From the NCBI RefSeq assembly GCF_014645895.1, contig NZ_BMMP01000012.1, positions 186,001-250,000 on the forward strand: a DNA stretch of 64,000 nucleotides. The letters run 5' to 3'. Below, piece after piece: positions 17,820 to 26,714 of this stretch; the first letter of the stretch is position 1, and every line of letters begins with the position of its first letter. Source of the stretch: Streptomyces daqingensis. Its GTDB lineage: Bacteria; Actinomycetota; Actinomycetes; Streptomycetales; Streptomycetaceae. A program made the translations under genes and the position numbers. The notes below the pieces were generated by a model, which was given only the letters and a program-made list of their open reading frames with translations, had not been told where the DNA came from and searched no databases.

Positions 17820-18158
17820 TCACGTACCGGGGGCGGACGTCTCCTCCGCGACCCACGCCAGGTAGTCGGCCCCGCCGCGCACCACGCGCGTCGCGATGAT
17901 CTCGGGCACGTCGTAGTCGTGCGCCTGGCGGATGTACGCCTCCAGGTCGTCGTAGCGGGCCTCGCTCGTCTTGAACAGCACCTGCCACTCGGGATCGCTC
18001 TGCACCTCGCCCTCCCACCGGTAGACGGAGGTGACGGGCGCGCTGATCTGCGCGCACGCGGCCACGCGCTGCCGGATGGCGCCGGCGGCGAGTTCACGTG
18101 CCTTCACCTCGTCGTCGGTCGTGGTCAGCACGGTCAGGATGCGGGCTTCGTCGCTCAT
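17820..18158 (-). CDS. cutA: Divalent-cation tolerance protein CutA
   Basis: Small trimeric ferredoxin-like-fold protein of the CutA1 family, 112 aa, the normal length. Visible family motifs are RVAACAQISAPVTSVYRWEGEV, EWQVLFKTSE and HDYDVPEIIATRV. Linked to copper tolerance in E. coli, but the biochemical role remains debated. ATG at 18158 gives MSDEARILTVLTTT, the standard N-terminus. It lies 47 nt downstream of the fatty acid transporter gene on the same strand and may be co-transcribed. Confidence 0.93.
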   Translation of the reverse strand: MSDEARILTVLTTTDDEVKARELAAGAIRQRVAACAQISAPVTSVYRWEGEVQSDPEWQVLFKTSEARYDDLEAYIRQAHDYDVPEIIATRVVRGGADYLAWVAEETSAPGT

Positions 18159-18205
18159 GGACACACCCTGGCATGCGCGCGCGGGCGGCATCTCCGCGTC
18201 CGCCG

Positions 18206-19708
18206 TCACGGGAAGGGCAGCGTCCCCGCGAAGACGGTCACGACCACGAGGACCGCCGGGAAGCAGGCCAGGAACATCGCGAACGTGTACCCCATGATGT
18301 CCCGCGCCTTGAGTCCCAGGATGGCCAGCGTCGGCAGCATCCAGAACGGCTGCAGCAGGTTCGCCGACGCCTCGCCCAGGTCGTAGACGACGACCATCCA
18401 CCCCTGGTTGACGTGCAGTTGGTTCGCCGCGTCGATCACGTAGGGCGCTTCGATGACCCACTTGCTTCCGCCGCTGGGCACGAAGACGCCCAGTACGGCC
18501 GAGTACACCGCGATGAGCGGCGCGAAGAGCACCTCGTTGGAGACGCTGACCAGCCAGCTCGCCACCTGCTTCGAGACCCCGGTGAACGCGATCATGCCGA
18601 AGATGCCGCCGTAGAGCGGGAACTGCAGCAGGACACCGGACGCGGCGGGAGCGCCGCGCCGGACCGCGTCGACCATCCGTATGGGACGCCAGTGGAGGCA
18701 CAGCGCGAGCAGCAGCAGGATCAGGTTGACGGTGTTGAGGTCGAGCGCCGCGACCGGGTTCCCCTCCGCGGAGGCGAAGTGCCGCACGAGGTACCAGAGT
18801 CCGAGCAGTCCGATCAGGACGGTGAAGACGGGACTGCTCTCCAGCCAGTCCCCCGGCCTCGACCGCCGCACCTCCTGCGCGTGTTCGTCCACGAGGGGAC
18901 GGAGTTCGATGCCGAGGTCCTGTGCGGTCTTCGCGCGTGCGGGCGTCGGGGCGAGGAACCAGGCCATGGCCAGAGCGACGACGAAGACGACGGCTGTCGC
19001 GGTGAGGCTCTGCCAGGTGAAGATCGTGTCGGTGAGCGGTATGACCTTCTCCCCGTCGCGTCCTTCGGCGATGACGTCCTGCACGGGAGCGGGGCTGGAG
19101 ACGGTGCTCGCCACCTGGAGGGCCGCCGAACCGGACAGACCCTGCGCCCAGACCGTCCCGAGCCCCAGGAACGCCATGGCGCCCACCGCCCTGTAGTCGA
19201 CGCCGCGGACGACGCGGGCGATCTCCTTGGCCAGGATGGCGGTGAACACGAGGCTGAACGCCCAGTTGAGGTAGGAGCTGACCATCGCCACACCGGCGGT
19301 GAAGGCGATGGCGGCCCGCGGTGACTTAGGTATCCGGGCCAGCCGCGTGATCAGCCGCGCCACGGGGGCGGAGACCGCGACCGCGTACCCCCCGATGATG
19401 ATCATCGCCATCTGCAGGGTGAATTCGATCAGCGACCAGAAGCCCTTGCCCCACGCGTCGACGAGGGCAGTGGGACGCTCCCCCGTCGACAGCCCCAGCG
19501 CGAAGATCAGGAACGTGCCGACGAGTACGAACCCGAAGGCGTCCGGGAGCCACTTCTCGGTGAAGGCGGTGAAGCGCAGCGCCGTCCGCGCGAGGAGCGT
19601 CTCGTCCTGGCTCGCCGCGCCCTCGTCCCGGCCCGGGTCCTTCCCGTGGTCCGCTTCCGCCTCCTGCCCGGTGCCCGGACCGGTGTCCGCATTGCTGGCC
19701 ATGTCCAC
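18206..19708 (-). CDS. Short-chain fatty acid transporter, AtoE family
   Basis: Polytopic membrane protein, 500 aa, with about 10-12 hydrophobic segments and a hydrophilic acidic N-terminus (1-35). Sequence stretches such as RFTAFTEKWLPDAFGFVLVG, MAMIIIGGYAVAVSAPVA, SYLNWAFSLVFTAILAKE and FVPSGGSKWVIEAPYV match the AtoE/TIGR00366-type short-chain fatty acid uptake permeases. It should import acetoacetate, butyrate or similar acids. No CoA-transferase or thiolase gene is nearby. GTG at 19708 and ATG at 19702 are both possible starts; the latter has AGGTGG very close upstream. Confidence 0.85.
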   Translation of the reverse strand: MDMASNADTGPGTGQEAEADHGKDPGRDEGAASQDETLLARTALRFTAFTEKWLPDAFGFVLVGTFLIFALGLSTGERPTALVDAWGKGFWSLIEFTLQMAMIIIGGYAVAVSAPVARLITRLARIPKSPRAAIAFTAGVAMVSSYLNWAFSLVFTAILAKEIARVVRGVDYRAVGAMAFLGLGTVWAQGLSGSAALQVASTVSSPAPVQDVIAEGRDGEKVIPLTDTIFTWQSLTATAVVFVVALAMAWFLAPTPARAKTAQDLGIELRPLVDEHAQEVRRSRPGDWLESSPVFTVLIGLLGLWYLVRHFASAEGNPVAALDLNTVNLILLLLALCLHWRPIRMVDAVRRGAPAASGVLLQFPLYGGIFGMIAFTGVSKQVASWLVSVSNEVLFAPLIAVYSAVLGVFVPSGGSKWVIEAPYVIDAANQLHVNQGWMVVVYDLGEASANLLQPFWMLPTLAILGLKARDIMGYTFAMFLACFPAVLVVVTVFAGTLPFP

Positions 19709-20068
19709 CTCGCTCGCTCTCCGTGCCGCCGGTTCCCGCAGGGCCGCGCCTTACGGCTCTGCCCGTCCCGGATCGTGCGGCGAATAGTGACGAGCAGCGG
19801 GCCGGAAGGGAAGAGTCCGCCTGCCGTCCGGAGCCGCAACGTTGCAGAACCGGAAGCAACCTGGCGGCGGAACCCACTGCTCAGGCCGCAGCTGTGGGGC
19901 GGCTGCCCATTGCGGCGCTCCTCTCCCGGACCGCGGCGTCCGCCCTCCGCAGCGGCAGGTCCCCGGAGCGGCACCTCTCGCGGTGCCCGTCTCCGAGCGG
20001 CACGTTTCCGGGGCGGCGCGTCCGATTCGTTCAAGACCGGGACGCGCGGGGCGGCCTAGCGTGCGGGC
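19709..20068. other. 360-nt divergent intergenic region with AGCGGCA repeats
   Basis: No convincing gene. It holds the promoters of the fatty acid transporter (reverse) and the VOC gene (forward). The motif AGCGGCA recurs three times between about 19951 and 20000, and GGCACC-N6-GGTGCC forms a small inverted repeat around one copy. No clear -10/-35 pair was identified. Confidence 0.4.
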
Positions 20069-20464
20069 ATGACTCCACGCTTCGACCTCATCGGCATCGT
20101 CACGGCGGACATGGCCGCCTCCCTCGCCTTCTACCGCCTTCTCGGACTGGACGTGCCGGACGGCTCGGACGGCGAGCCGCACGTCGAGGCGGCGCTGCCG
20201 GGCGGGCTGCGCATCGCCTGGGACACCGAGGAGACGGTCCGCTCGTTCAACTCCGGCTGGCATGCCGGCCCGCGTGGCAGCGGACGCGTCGGCCTGGCCT
20301 TCCTCTGCGACTCCCCCGGCGACGTCGACGCGCAGTACGCGGCCCTGACCGGCGCCGGCCACGAGGGGCACAAGGCGCCCTGGGACGCCTTCTGGGGCCA
20401 GCGGTACGCCGTCGTGGCGGACCCGGACGGCAACGAGGTCGACCTGTTCGCGCCGCTGGCCTGA
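20069..20464 (+). CDS. VOC-family protein
   Basis: Single-domain vicinal oxygen chelate protein, 131 aa, with MTPRFDLIGIVTADMAASLAFYRLLGLDVP at the N-terminus and VVADPDGNEVDLFAPL at the C-terminus, the latter with a family metal-site Glu. Substrate unknown. It is unlike the VOC protein at 17325, so not a recent duplicate. Convergent with the AraC-type regulator gene. Confidence 0.88.
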   Translation: MTPRFDLIGIVTADMAASLAFYRLLGLDVPDGSDGEPHVEAALPGGLRIAWDTEETVRSFNSGWHAGPRGSGRVGLAFLCDSPGDVDAQYAALTGAGHEGHKAPWDAFWGQRYAVVADPDGNEVDLFAPLA

Positions 20465-20530
20465 ACCCGCCCTGCCACGCCGCCTGCCCATATCCCCCAG
20501 GCCCCTCCCGCCGGCCCCGCCCGCGGGCCG

Positions 20531-21226
20531 CTATCCGCCGCGGAGGCCCAGCAGCCGCTTCGGCGGCACCCCGGTCAGCGCCCTGAACTCGCGGGAGAGA
20601 TGAGCCTGGTCGGCGTAGCCCGAGGCGGCAGCGACCTCCGCCAGCGGCACGGCGCGGTCCGCCATGGTGAGGGCGCGCTGCAGCCTCAGCACGCGCGTCA
20701 GCGTCTTGGGTCCGTAGCCGAAGGCGTCCAGGCAGCGGCGGTGCAGCTGCCGCTCGCTCAGCCCCACGGAACGTGCGACGTCCACCACGCCCCGGCCGCG
20801 CGCGAGCAGTTCGACGACGGCCGACGGCAGCGGCCTGGCCGTCGAGCGCTGAGGCAGCCGGTCGCGCGCGACGAGCTCCAGCGCGCTTCCCGGCGACGGT
20901 GCGGCGGCGACCCGCTCCTCGAGCGACCGCACGGCACGCTCGGGCCACAACTCGTCGAGCGGCACACGCTGATCGCGCAGTTCGTACGCGGGCAGGCCGA
21001 AGACCGCCGGCCCTGTGCCGGGCGCGAACCTCAGTCCGGTGATGCGGGAGAGGTTCCGGGGCGAGTGGACGTGCGCCCGCGTGTCAGGCCCTGCGACGAC
21101 GAGCGCGCCGTCCCACCACAGCAGGTCCATGCAGCCGTCGGGCAGTACGCGGCCCTCGCCGTGAGGCGCGCCGCGGTGCGTCCACACGACTGCGCCCCGC
21201 AGTTGCGAGCGCCGCTCCACGTACAT
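20531..21226 (-). CDS. AraC-family transcriptional regulator
   Basis: DNA-binding regulator, 231 aa. The C-terminal AraC double helix-turn-helix is clear: VVDVARSVGLSERQLHRRCLDAFGYGPKTL is the first helix pair, and PLAEVAAASGYADQAHLSREFRALTGVPPKRLL the second. The N-terminal half (LPDGCMDLLWWDGALVVAGPD) is a small cupin-like sensor of the DUF6597 type. The inducer is unknown. ATG at 21226 is the first residue matching this architecture; a longer in-frame reading to 21502 is arginine-rich and unlike the family. It is divergent from the nitrite reductase operon but is not a recognised nitrogen regulator. Confidence 0.87.
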   Translation of the reverse strand: MYVERRSQLRGAVVWTHRGAPHGEGRVLPDGCMDLLWWDGALVVAGPDTRAHVHSPRNLSRITGLRFAPGTGPAVFGLPAYELRDQRVPLDELWPERAVRSLEERVAAAPSPGSALELVARDRLPQRSTARPLPSAVVELLARGRGVVDVARSVGLSERQLHRRCLDAFGYGPKTLTRVLRLQRALTMADRAVPLAEVAAASGYADQAHLSREFRALTGVPPKRLLGLRGG

Positions 21227-21456
21227 GACTTCAGGATGCCGTACCCGGACGGGACACTGCCCGACCTTCCGCTGCGGCTTCGGCTCGTCCGGTATCGGCT
21301 CTTCAGGCGACGGTTCAGCGAGCATGGCTCCGCGGGAGCGGCCCACGCGGCTGCCACTGCTGCGTCCGGACGGGGCGGCGACGTCCGGACAGAGGCCCGG
21401 CACGCGTCCGGACAGAGCGACGCTCACAGACCGCCCGGCCGTGCGATGAGCACAGC

Positions 21457-21494
21457 GTTCCGCCGGGGAAACAACCGTGATGCGGCGGGGTAAC
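21457..21494. promoter_or_regulatory. GlnR-like box array upstream of the nir operon
   Basis: Four pentamers at exact 11-bp steps: GTTCC (21457), GAAAC (21468), GATGC (21479), GTAAC (21490). This fits the alternating gTnAC-n6-GaAAc layout of GlnR sites, with the second box exact and the fourth close. It lies 23 nt before the flavoprotein start, the same distance as the nasA half-sites. Confidence 0.5.
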
Positions 21495-21516
21495 AGCCGC
21501 ACAGCACGCTCCCTGC

Positions 21517-22839
21517 ATGACCTTCCTGAAGCGCGTGGTGGTGATCGGCAGCGGCATGGCCGGTGCGCGTATCGCTCAGCAACTGGACCCTCGCTTCGAT
21601 CTCACCGTCGTCGGCGAGGAGCCCCACGTCCCCTACAACAGGGTGCTGCTCGCGGAAGTGCTCGGCGGGCGGTACGGACCGGAGGTCGTCGCACTCCCGA
21701 CGCGTGCGGCGGTCCGCTGGATGCACGGAGTACGCGCTGTCCGCGTCGACCGGGCAGAGCGACGCGTGGTGTGCGACGAAGGCAGCGAACTCCCCTACGA
21801 CGCCCTGGTGCTCGCCACGGGCTCCGCCCCCGTACTCCCGCCCCTGCGCGGCCTGTTCGAGCCCGGCGCGAAAGAGTTGCCTGAGGGGGTCCGCGCCTTC
21901 AGGACGATGGACGACTGTCTGGCCCTCCGCGGCGAAGTGCGGCCGGGGTCGAGCGCTGTGGTCGTCGGAGGCGGTCTGCTCGGCGTCTCCGCAGCACGCG
22001 CGCTCGCCTGCCGAGGCGCCCGCGTCGTCCTGGCCCACCAGGGCGAGCGGCTCATGGAGCGGCAGCTCGACGCGGGCGCCGCCGCGCTGCTGGAGCGGCA
22101 CCTGGAGCGGCGGGGCGTCGAGGTGCACACGAAGTGCCGCGTGCGCGGTCTGCACGCGGAGCCGCACGGCCGGAGCGGCACGCGCACTGTGCGCTCGGTC
22201 GAACTGTCCGACGGCTACCGCCTCGACGCGGAGTCAGTGGTGCTCACCTGCGGAGTACGTCCCCGCGTCGGGCTCGCCCGTGCCGCCGGGCTGGAGGTCG
22301 CCCGCGGAGTCGTGGTCGACGACCGGCTGCGCACGAGCGACCCGCACGTCTACGCCGTCGGCGACTGCGCAGAGCACCGGGGTGTCCTGTACGGCCTCGC
22401 CGGACCCGCACAGGACCAGGCGGACACCGCGGCCCGCGTGATCGGCGCCGCGCTCAGCGGGGCGCGCGACCGCGGGGACAGCGGCCTCCCCGAGTACCGC
22501 GGCACGCGCGCTCCGACCCGGCTCACGCTCGGCGCACCGCCCGGCGTCGTACGGCAGGGACCGGCGGCCGGACCTGACGGATCGGCTCAGCGGCCGCTCG
22601 ATCTGGCGGCGTTCGGCGAGCCGGAGCCCGGCGAGGACGACGACGTCGTCCACCTCACGGACGCCACGCGCGGGATCTACCGGAAGGCCGTCGTCCGCGA
22701 CGACCGGCTCGTCGGTGCCGTACTCCTCGGCGATCTCAGCGCGGTCGGCACTCTCACCCGCACCTGGGAGGACGGCGGAGCGCTGCCCGCCGCATCCCTG
22801 CTGCACCTGCTCACCCCGCTCCCGACGGAGGCCCACTGA
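21517..22839 (+). CDS. FAD/NAD(P)H-dependent oxidoreductase of the nitrite reductase operon
   Basis: Pyridine nucleotide-disulfide-type flavoprotein without a redox disulfide, 440 aa. FAD motif VVIGSGMAGARIA at the N-terminus, NAD(P) motif VVVGGGLLGVSAARAL near residue 150, and TSDPHVYAVGDCAEHRG as the second FAD motif. It resembles the N-terminal third of NirB, and a C-terminal module like NirB's follows. As first gene of the nir operon (its TGA overlaps the nirB ATG by one base) it probably supplies electrons to NasA or NirB. The electron acceptor is inferred from context. Confidence 0.83.
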   Translation: MTFLKRVVVIGSGMAGARIAQQLDPRFDLTVVGEEPHVPYNRVLLAEVLGGRYGPEVVALPTRAAVRWMHGVRAVRVDRAERRVVCDEGSELPYDALVLATGSAPVLPPLRGLFEPGAKELPEGVRAFRTMDDCLALRGEVRPGSSAVVVGGGLLGVSAARALACRGARVVLAHQGERLMERQLDAGAAALLERHLERRGVEVHTKCRVRGLHAEPHGRSGTRTVRSVELSDGYRLDAESVVLTCGVRPRVGLARAAGLEVARGVVVDDRLRTSDPHVYAVGDCAEHRGVLYGLAGPAQDQADTAARVIGAALSGARDRGDSGLPEYRGTRAPTRLTLGAPPGVVRQGPAAGPDGSAQRPLDLAAFGEPEPGEDDDVVHLTDATRGIYRKAVVRDDRLVGAVLLGDLSAVGTLTRTWEDGGALPAASLLHLLTPLPTEAH

Positions 22840-25517
22840 TGACGCTGCCGACGACGCCGGTCCCGCCCGCGCCCGGCGCGGTCACGCCCACGATCGTGCT
22901 GGTCGGCCACGGGATGGCCGGGCAGCGGTTTCTGGAGGCGCTGGCCGAGCGGGGCACCACCCGGCGCGCACGGGTGGTCGTCCTGTGCGAGGAGCCGCGT
23001 CCCGCCTACGACCGCGTCCGCCTCACCTCGTACTTCTCCGGCACGACGCCTGACGGACTGGCCCTGGCCGACGAGCAGTTCCTCAGCCGTCACGGCATCG
23101 AACTGCACCTCGGCGATCCGGCGGCCGCCGTCGACCTGGAGCGGCGGACGGTCACCTCCCGGTCGGGCCGCACCCTCGCCTACGACGCGCTGGTCATGGC
23201 CACGGGCTCGTTCCCGTTCGTGCCTCCGGTTCCCGGCCGGGACAGCGCAGGGTGCTTCGTGTACCGCACCATCGAGGACGTCCTCGCCATCGAGGAGTAC
23301 GCCGGGAACTCGTGCCGCACGGGCGCGGTCGTCGGCGGCGGGCTGCTGGGGCTGGAGGCGGCCGGAGCGCTGCGCGGCCTCGGGCTCGACACCCGCGTCG
23401 TCGAGTTCAGTGACCGCCTCATGGCGCTGCAGGTGGACGCGGGCGGCGGACGAGTGCTGCGCCGGACGGTCGAGCAGACGGGCCTCCGCGTGCACACAGG
23501 CGTGGCCGCCGAGCGGATAGTCGCGGACGAGCGCGGCGCGGTGAAGTCGATGGCGCTGTCCGACGGTTCGCGCGTCGAGACCGATCTGGTGGTCTTCTCC
23601 GCCGGAGTGCGGCCCCGCGACCGGCTCGCCCGCGAATGCGGACTGTCCGTGGGCGAGAGAGGCGGCATCACCGTCGACGCACGCTGCCGGACCAGCGATC
23701 CGCACGTCTTCGCCATCGGCGAGTGCGCCAGGGCGGCCGACGGCAACGTCTACGGGCTGGTCGCACCCGGCTACGAGATGGCCGAGTGCGCGGCCGACGC
23801 GGTGGCGGAACGGTTCGCGGGGAACGGCCCGTCGGCGCGGGACGGCGCACCGCGCACGTTCGGCGGCGCGGACACCTCGACGAAGCTGAAACTCCTCGGT
23901 GTCGGCGTCGCCTCCTTCGGAGACGCACACGGCACGGCGGAGGGCTCCATGGACGTCGTCTACTCGGACTCGCGCGCGGGCGTGTACAAGAAGCTCGTCG
24001 TCGCGCCGGACGGGACGCTGCTCGGCGGTGTTCTCGTCGGCGACGCGGAAGAGTACGGAACGCTGCGTTCGCTCACCGGCTCGGTGCCGCCCGTGCCGCC
24101 CGAGTCGCTGATCCTGCCGGCCGGCGCGGACGGCCCGGGGAAGGGCCTCGGCCCCGCTGCGCTGCCCGACGGCACGATCGTCTGCAACTGCCACCACGTC
24201 GACAAGGGAGCTGTCCGGGCCGCCGTGAGCGATCTCGGCTGCACGGACGTGGCCGCCGTGAAGAAGTGCACCAAGGCGGGCACGGGCTGCGGCAGCTGCC
24301 TGAAGGTCCTCGGACAGGTCGTCGACGCCGAGCTGGAGGTCAACGGCGTCCCCGTCGACTCCGGTCTGTGCGGCTGCTTCGCCCACACGCGCGCCGAGCT
24401 GTACGAGATCGTGCGGACGCTGCGGCTGACGACCTTCGGCGCGCTGCTCGACACGCACGGCCGCGAGGAAGCCCGGCAGGGCGACGGATGCGAGGTGTGC
24501 AAACCCGCGGTCGCCTCGGTCATCGCCTCACTGGCCCCGGCCATCGGCGCCGAGGGCCATGTCCTGGACGGGGAGCAGGCAGCGCTGCAGGACACCAACG
24601 ACCACTTCCTCGCCAACCTCCAGCGCAACGGCTCGTATTCGGTCGTGCCCCGCGTGCCCGGCGGCGAGATCACGCCCGAGAAACTGATCACCGTGGGCGA
24701 GGTCGCACGCGACTACGGCCTCTACACGAAGATCACCGGCGGGCAGCGCATCGACATGTTCGGTGCGCGCGTCGACCAGCTGCCCGGCATCTGGGCGCGA
24801 CTGGTCGAGGCGGGCTTCGAGTCCGGCCATGCGTACGGAAAGGCGCTGCGGACGGTCAAGTCCTGCGTGGGCAGCACCTGGTGCCGCTACGGCGTGCTGG
24901 ACAGCGTCCGCATGGCCGTCGAACTGGAGCTGCGCTACCGGGGCCTGCGCGCCCCGCACAAGCTGAAGTCCGCCGTGTCGGGGTGTGCCCGCGAGTGCGC
25001 CGAGGCGATGAGCAAGGACTTCGGAGTCATCGCCACGGCGTCCGGCTGGAACCTCTACGTGGGCGGCAACGGGGGCGCGACCCCGCGCCACGCCGACCTG
25101 CTGGCGCAGGACCTGAGCGACGGCGACCTCGTGCGTCTGACGGACCGCTTCCTGATGTTCTACATCCGCACCGCGGACCGGCTGGAGCGCACGTCAGCCT
25201 GGCTGGAGCGGATCGAGGGAGGGCTCGATCACGTCAGGGACGTCGTCGTGCACGATTCGCTCGGCCTGTGCGACGAGTTGGAGGCGCTGATGGCCGGTCA
25301 CGTGGCGAACTACCAGGACGAGTGGGCCGCGACCCTCGCCGACCCGGAGAAGCTCGCCCGGTTCGTCTCGTTCGTCAACGCGCCGGGCGTACCGGATCCG
25401 TCCGTCCAGTTCGTCACCGAGCGCGAACAGGTCAAGCCGGACCTCACCCTGCTGTCGGGCCCCGACATCCCCGTACGCACCACAGACGCCGCTCTCGAAG
25501 GGACAGCCGCACGATGA
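22839..25517 (+). CDS. nirB: NADH-dependent nitrite reductase, large subunit
   Basis: Cytoplasmic siroheme enzyme reducing nitrite to ammonium, 892 aa, full family length. Order: FAD/NAD(P)-binding domains (VLVGHGMAGQRFLEAL; GAVVGGGLLGLEAAGAL), a BFD-type [2Fe-2S] segment (CNCHHVDKGAVRAA ... CTKAGTGCGSC), the ferredoxin-like half-domain, then the siroheme/[4Fe-4S] domain with ligands Cys676-x5-Cys682 and Cys716-x3-Cys720. All four are present, so the enzyme should be active. Needs siroheme, for which the CbiX-type chelatase at 11826 is a local candidate. ATGA overlap couples it to nirD. Confidence 0.96.
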   Translation: MTLPTTPVPPAPGAVTPTIVLVGHGMAGQRFLEALAERGTTRRARVVVLCEEPRPAYDRVRLTSYFSGTTPDGLALADEQFLSRHGIELHLGDPAAAVDLERRTVTSRSGRTLAYDALVMATGSFPFVPPVPGRDSAGCFVYRTIEDVLAIEEYAGNSCRTGAVVGGGLLGLEAAGALRGLGLDTRVVEFSDRLMALQVDAGGGRVLRRTVEQTGLRVHTGVAAERIVADERGAVKSMALSDGSRVETDLVVFSAGVRPRDRLARECGLSVGERGGITVDARCRTSDPHVFAIGECARAADGNVYGLVAPGYEMAECAADAVAERFAGNGPSARDGAPRTFGGADTSTKLKLLGVGVASFGDAHGTAEGSMDVVYSDSRAGVYKKLVVAPDGTLLGGVLVGDAEEYGTLRSLTGSVPPVPPESLILPAGADGPGKGLGPAALPDGTIVCNCHHVDKGAVRAAVSDLGCTDVAAVKKCTKAGTGCGSCLKVLGQVVDAELEVNGVPVDSGLCGCFAHTRAELYEIVRTLRLTTFGALLDTHGREEARQGDGCEVCKPAVASVIASLAPAIGAEGHVLDGEQAALQDTNDHFLANLQRNGSYSVVPRVPGGEITPEKLITVGEVARDYGLYTKITGGQRIDMFGARVDQLPGIWARLVEAGFESGHAYGKALRTVKSCVGSTWCRYGVLDSVRMAVELELRYRGLRAPHKLKSAVSGCARECAEAMSKDFGVIATASGWNLYVGGNGGATPRHADLLAQDLSDGDLVRLTDRFLMFYIRTADRLERTSAWLERIEGGLDHVRDVVVHDSLGLCDELEALMAGHVANYQDEWAATLADPEKLARFVSFVNAPGVPDPSVQFVTEREQVKPDLTLLSGPDIPVRTTDAALEGTAAR

Positions 25518-25981
25518 CGCAGACAGCTCCCTGTGACACTCCGCCTGCCGAGGCCGCTCCGTCACCCGGTGCCCGTCCACCGCGCAGCGGGACAGCCGCC
25601 CAAGGCAGCACGCCGGCCCGCCCGTCCGCTCGTACCGGACCCGCTGACAGCGTCGCGCACCTGGTCGAGGTGTACGACGGGGCCGGCTGGGCGGCGGTGT
25701 GCCGTCTCGACGTGCTCGTGCCCGGCCGGGGCGTCGCCGCGCTGCTGCCCTGCGGTACGCAGGCCGCCGTCTTCAGGGACCGCGCCGGGCACGTCCACGT
25801 GATCGGCAACCGCGATCCGTTCACCGGCGCGTACGTCCTCTCGCGCGGTCTGATCGGCTCCGCCGGCGGCATGCCGTTCGTGTCCTCGCCGCTGCTGAAA
25901 CACCGCTTCGACCTGCGGACGGGGCGCTGCCTGGACGACCCGGAGACGTCCGTCCCGGTCTTCCGCTCCCGCACGCGCTGA
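25514..25981 (+). CDS. nirD: Nitrite reductase small subunit
   Basis: Rieske-fold small subunit of the NADH nitrite reductase, 155 aa. The fold is recognisable from AAVFRDRAGHVHVIGNRDPFTGAYVLSRGLIGS and KHRFDLRTGRCLDDPE. As is usual in NirD, the Cys/His ligands of a true Rieske cluster are absent. A Pro/Ala-rich N-terminal extension (about 1-45) is longer than in E. coli. ATG at 25514 overlaps the nirB stop by 4 nt. Confidence 0.93.
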   Translation: MTQTAPCDTPPAEAAPSPGARPPRSGTAAQGSTPARPSARTGPADSVAHLVEVYDGAGWAAVCRLDVLVPGRGVAALLPCGTQAAVFRDRAGHVHVIGNRDPFTGAYVLSRGLIGSAGGMPFVSSPLLKHRFDLRTGRCLDDPETSVPVFRSRTR

Positions 25982-26024
25982 CCGCTGCGGCCTGCTCCTC
26001 CCCGCCCGGCCGTCACGGGAGCCC

Positions 26025-26462
26025 TCAGCCCCGCAGCTCCTCCGCCGCTCCGGCGACCCGGGCGATGAGCCGCAGCAGGGTCTCCCGCTCCTCGCCGTCG
26101 AGGGGCGCGAGGAAGACCCGGTTCATCCGGCCGGTCCGGGTGACCAGCTTCCCGTGCACGCGCCTGCCGTACTCGGTCAGCTTCAGCACGTTGCGGCGGC
26201 CGTCCGCCGGGTCGCGCACCCGCTCGACCAGCTCCCGCCCCGCCAGCCTGGCGACGATGTCCGCGATGGTGGAACGGTCCAGGTGCACGTGTTCGCTGAG
26301 GGTGCGCTGGTCCATGCCAGGCTTCTCCAGCAGCGCGTTCAACACGGCGAACTGCGGCGACGTGGTCTCCTCGGAGACCATCGCCCCCCACAGCAGCGAG
26401 TGCGCCTGCTGGAGCCGCCGGGCCAGATGCCCCGGGTGCGTGCTCAGATCGACCGCTGCCAT
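26025..26462 (-). CDS. pcaV: MarR-family repressor of protocatechuate genes (PcaV-like)
   Basis: Winged-helix MarR regulator, 145 aa, with the DNA-reading region MDQRTLSEHVHLDRSTIADIVARLAGRELVERVRDPADGRRN. Divergent from pcaH, the arrangement of PcaV in Streptomyces coelicolor, which represses the pca operon and is released by protocatechuate. ATG at 26462 has a good GGGAGAG Shine-Dalgarno; the 14-codon extension to 26504 is rejected. The name follows context and family; residues of the ligand pocket were not checked. Confidence 0.82.
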   Translation of the reverse strand: MAAVDLSTHPGHLARRLQQAHSLLWGAMVSEETTSPQFAVLNALLEKPGMDQRTLSEHVHLDRSTIADIVARLAGRELVERVRDPADGRRNVLKLTEYGRRVHGKLVTRTGRMNRVFLAPLDGEERETLLRLIARVAGAAEELRG

Positions 26463-26514
26463 CCGCTCTCCCTCACGCCCGAGGCCCGTCCCGGCGGGTT
26501 CCATGGGCGTACCG

Positions 26515-26533
26515 ACTGATCGTGTACTGACCG
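26515..26533. repeat. Direct repeat ACTGAYCG upstream of pcaV
   Basis: ACTGATCG (26515-26522) and ACTGACCG (26526-26533), an 11-bp period, about 55-70 nt upstream of the pcaV start. This is a candidate autoregulatory site. It is unlike the pcaH-proximal inverted repeats, so the regulator is uncertain. Confidence 0.35.
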
Positions 26534-26587
26534 ATTCTCCCGCTGCAAGGCACCGGGTGTCGAGGGCATCCCACGTTTCCGCTGCTA

Positions 26588-26616
26588 TTGACGCATCTGT
26601 TCCACAGTGGCAACGT
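26588..26616 (+). promoter_or_regulatory. Candidate pca operon promoter with overlapping inverted repeat
   Basis: TTGACG (26588-26593) is a good -35; at 17-bp spacing the -10 would be CAACGT (26611-26616), a weak match. GTTCCAC-A-GTGGCAAC (26599-26614) is an inverted repeat with one bulged base that overlaps the -10, a classic place for a MarR repressor. The start codon of pcaH is 99 nt downstream. Confidence 0.45.
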
Positions 26617-26637
26617 CAGCAAGACCCCGCAGAAATA

Positions 26638-26651
26638 CTCAGCACACTGAG
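26638..26651. promoter_or_regulatory. Short palindrome in the pcaH leader
   Basis: CTCAG-CACA-CTGAG, perfect 5-bp arms, in an A/T-richer patch between the putative promoter and pcaH. Could be a second repressor site or a leader hairpin. Confidence 0.35.
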
Positions 26652-26714
26652 CAATTCCTCGCGCAGAGTGCCCGTCCCCGTGTCCGTCCGCAAGGACCGG
26701 CAGGAGTACGTCCC

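Noticed and set aside
17325..20464. The two VOC genes as a recent duplication
   Set aside because: Their sequences share only the fold-level pattern.
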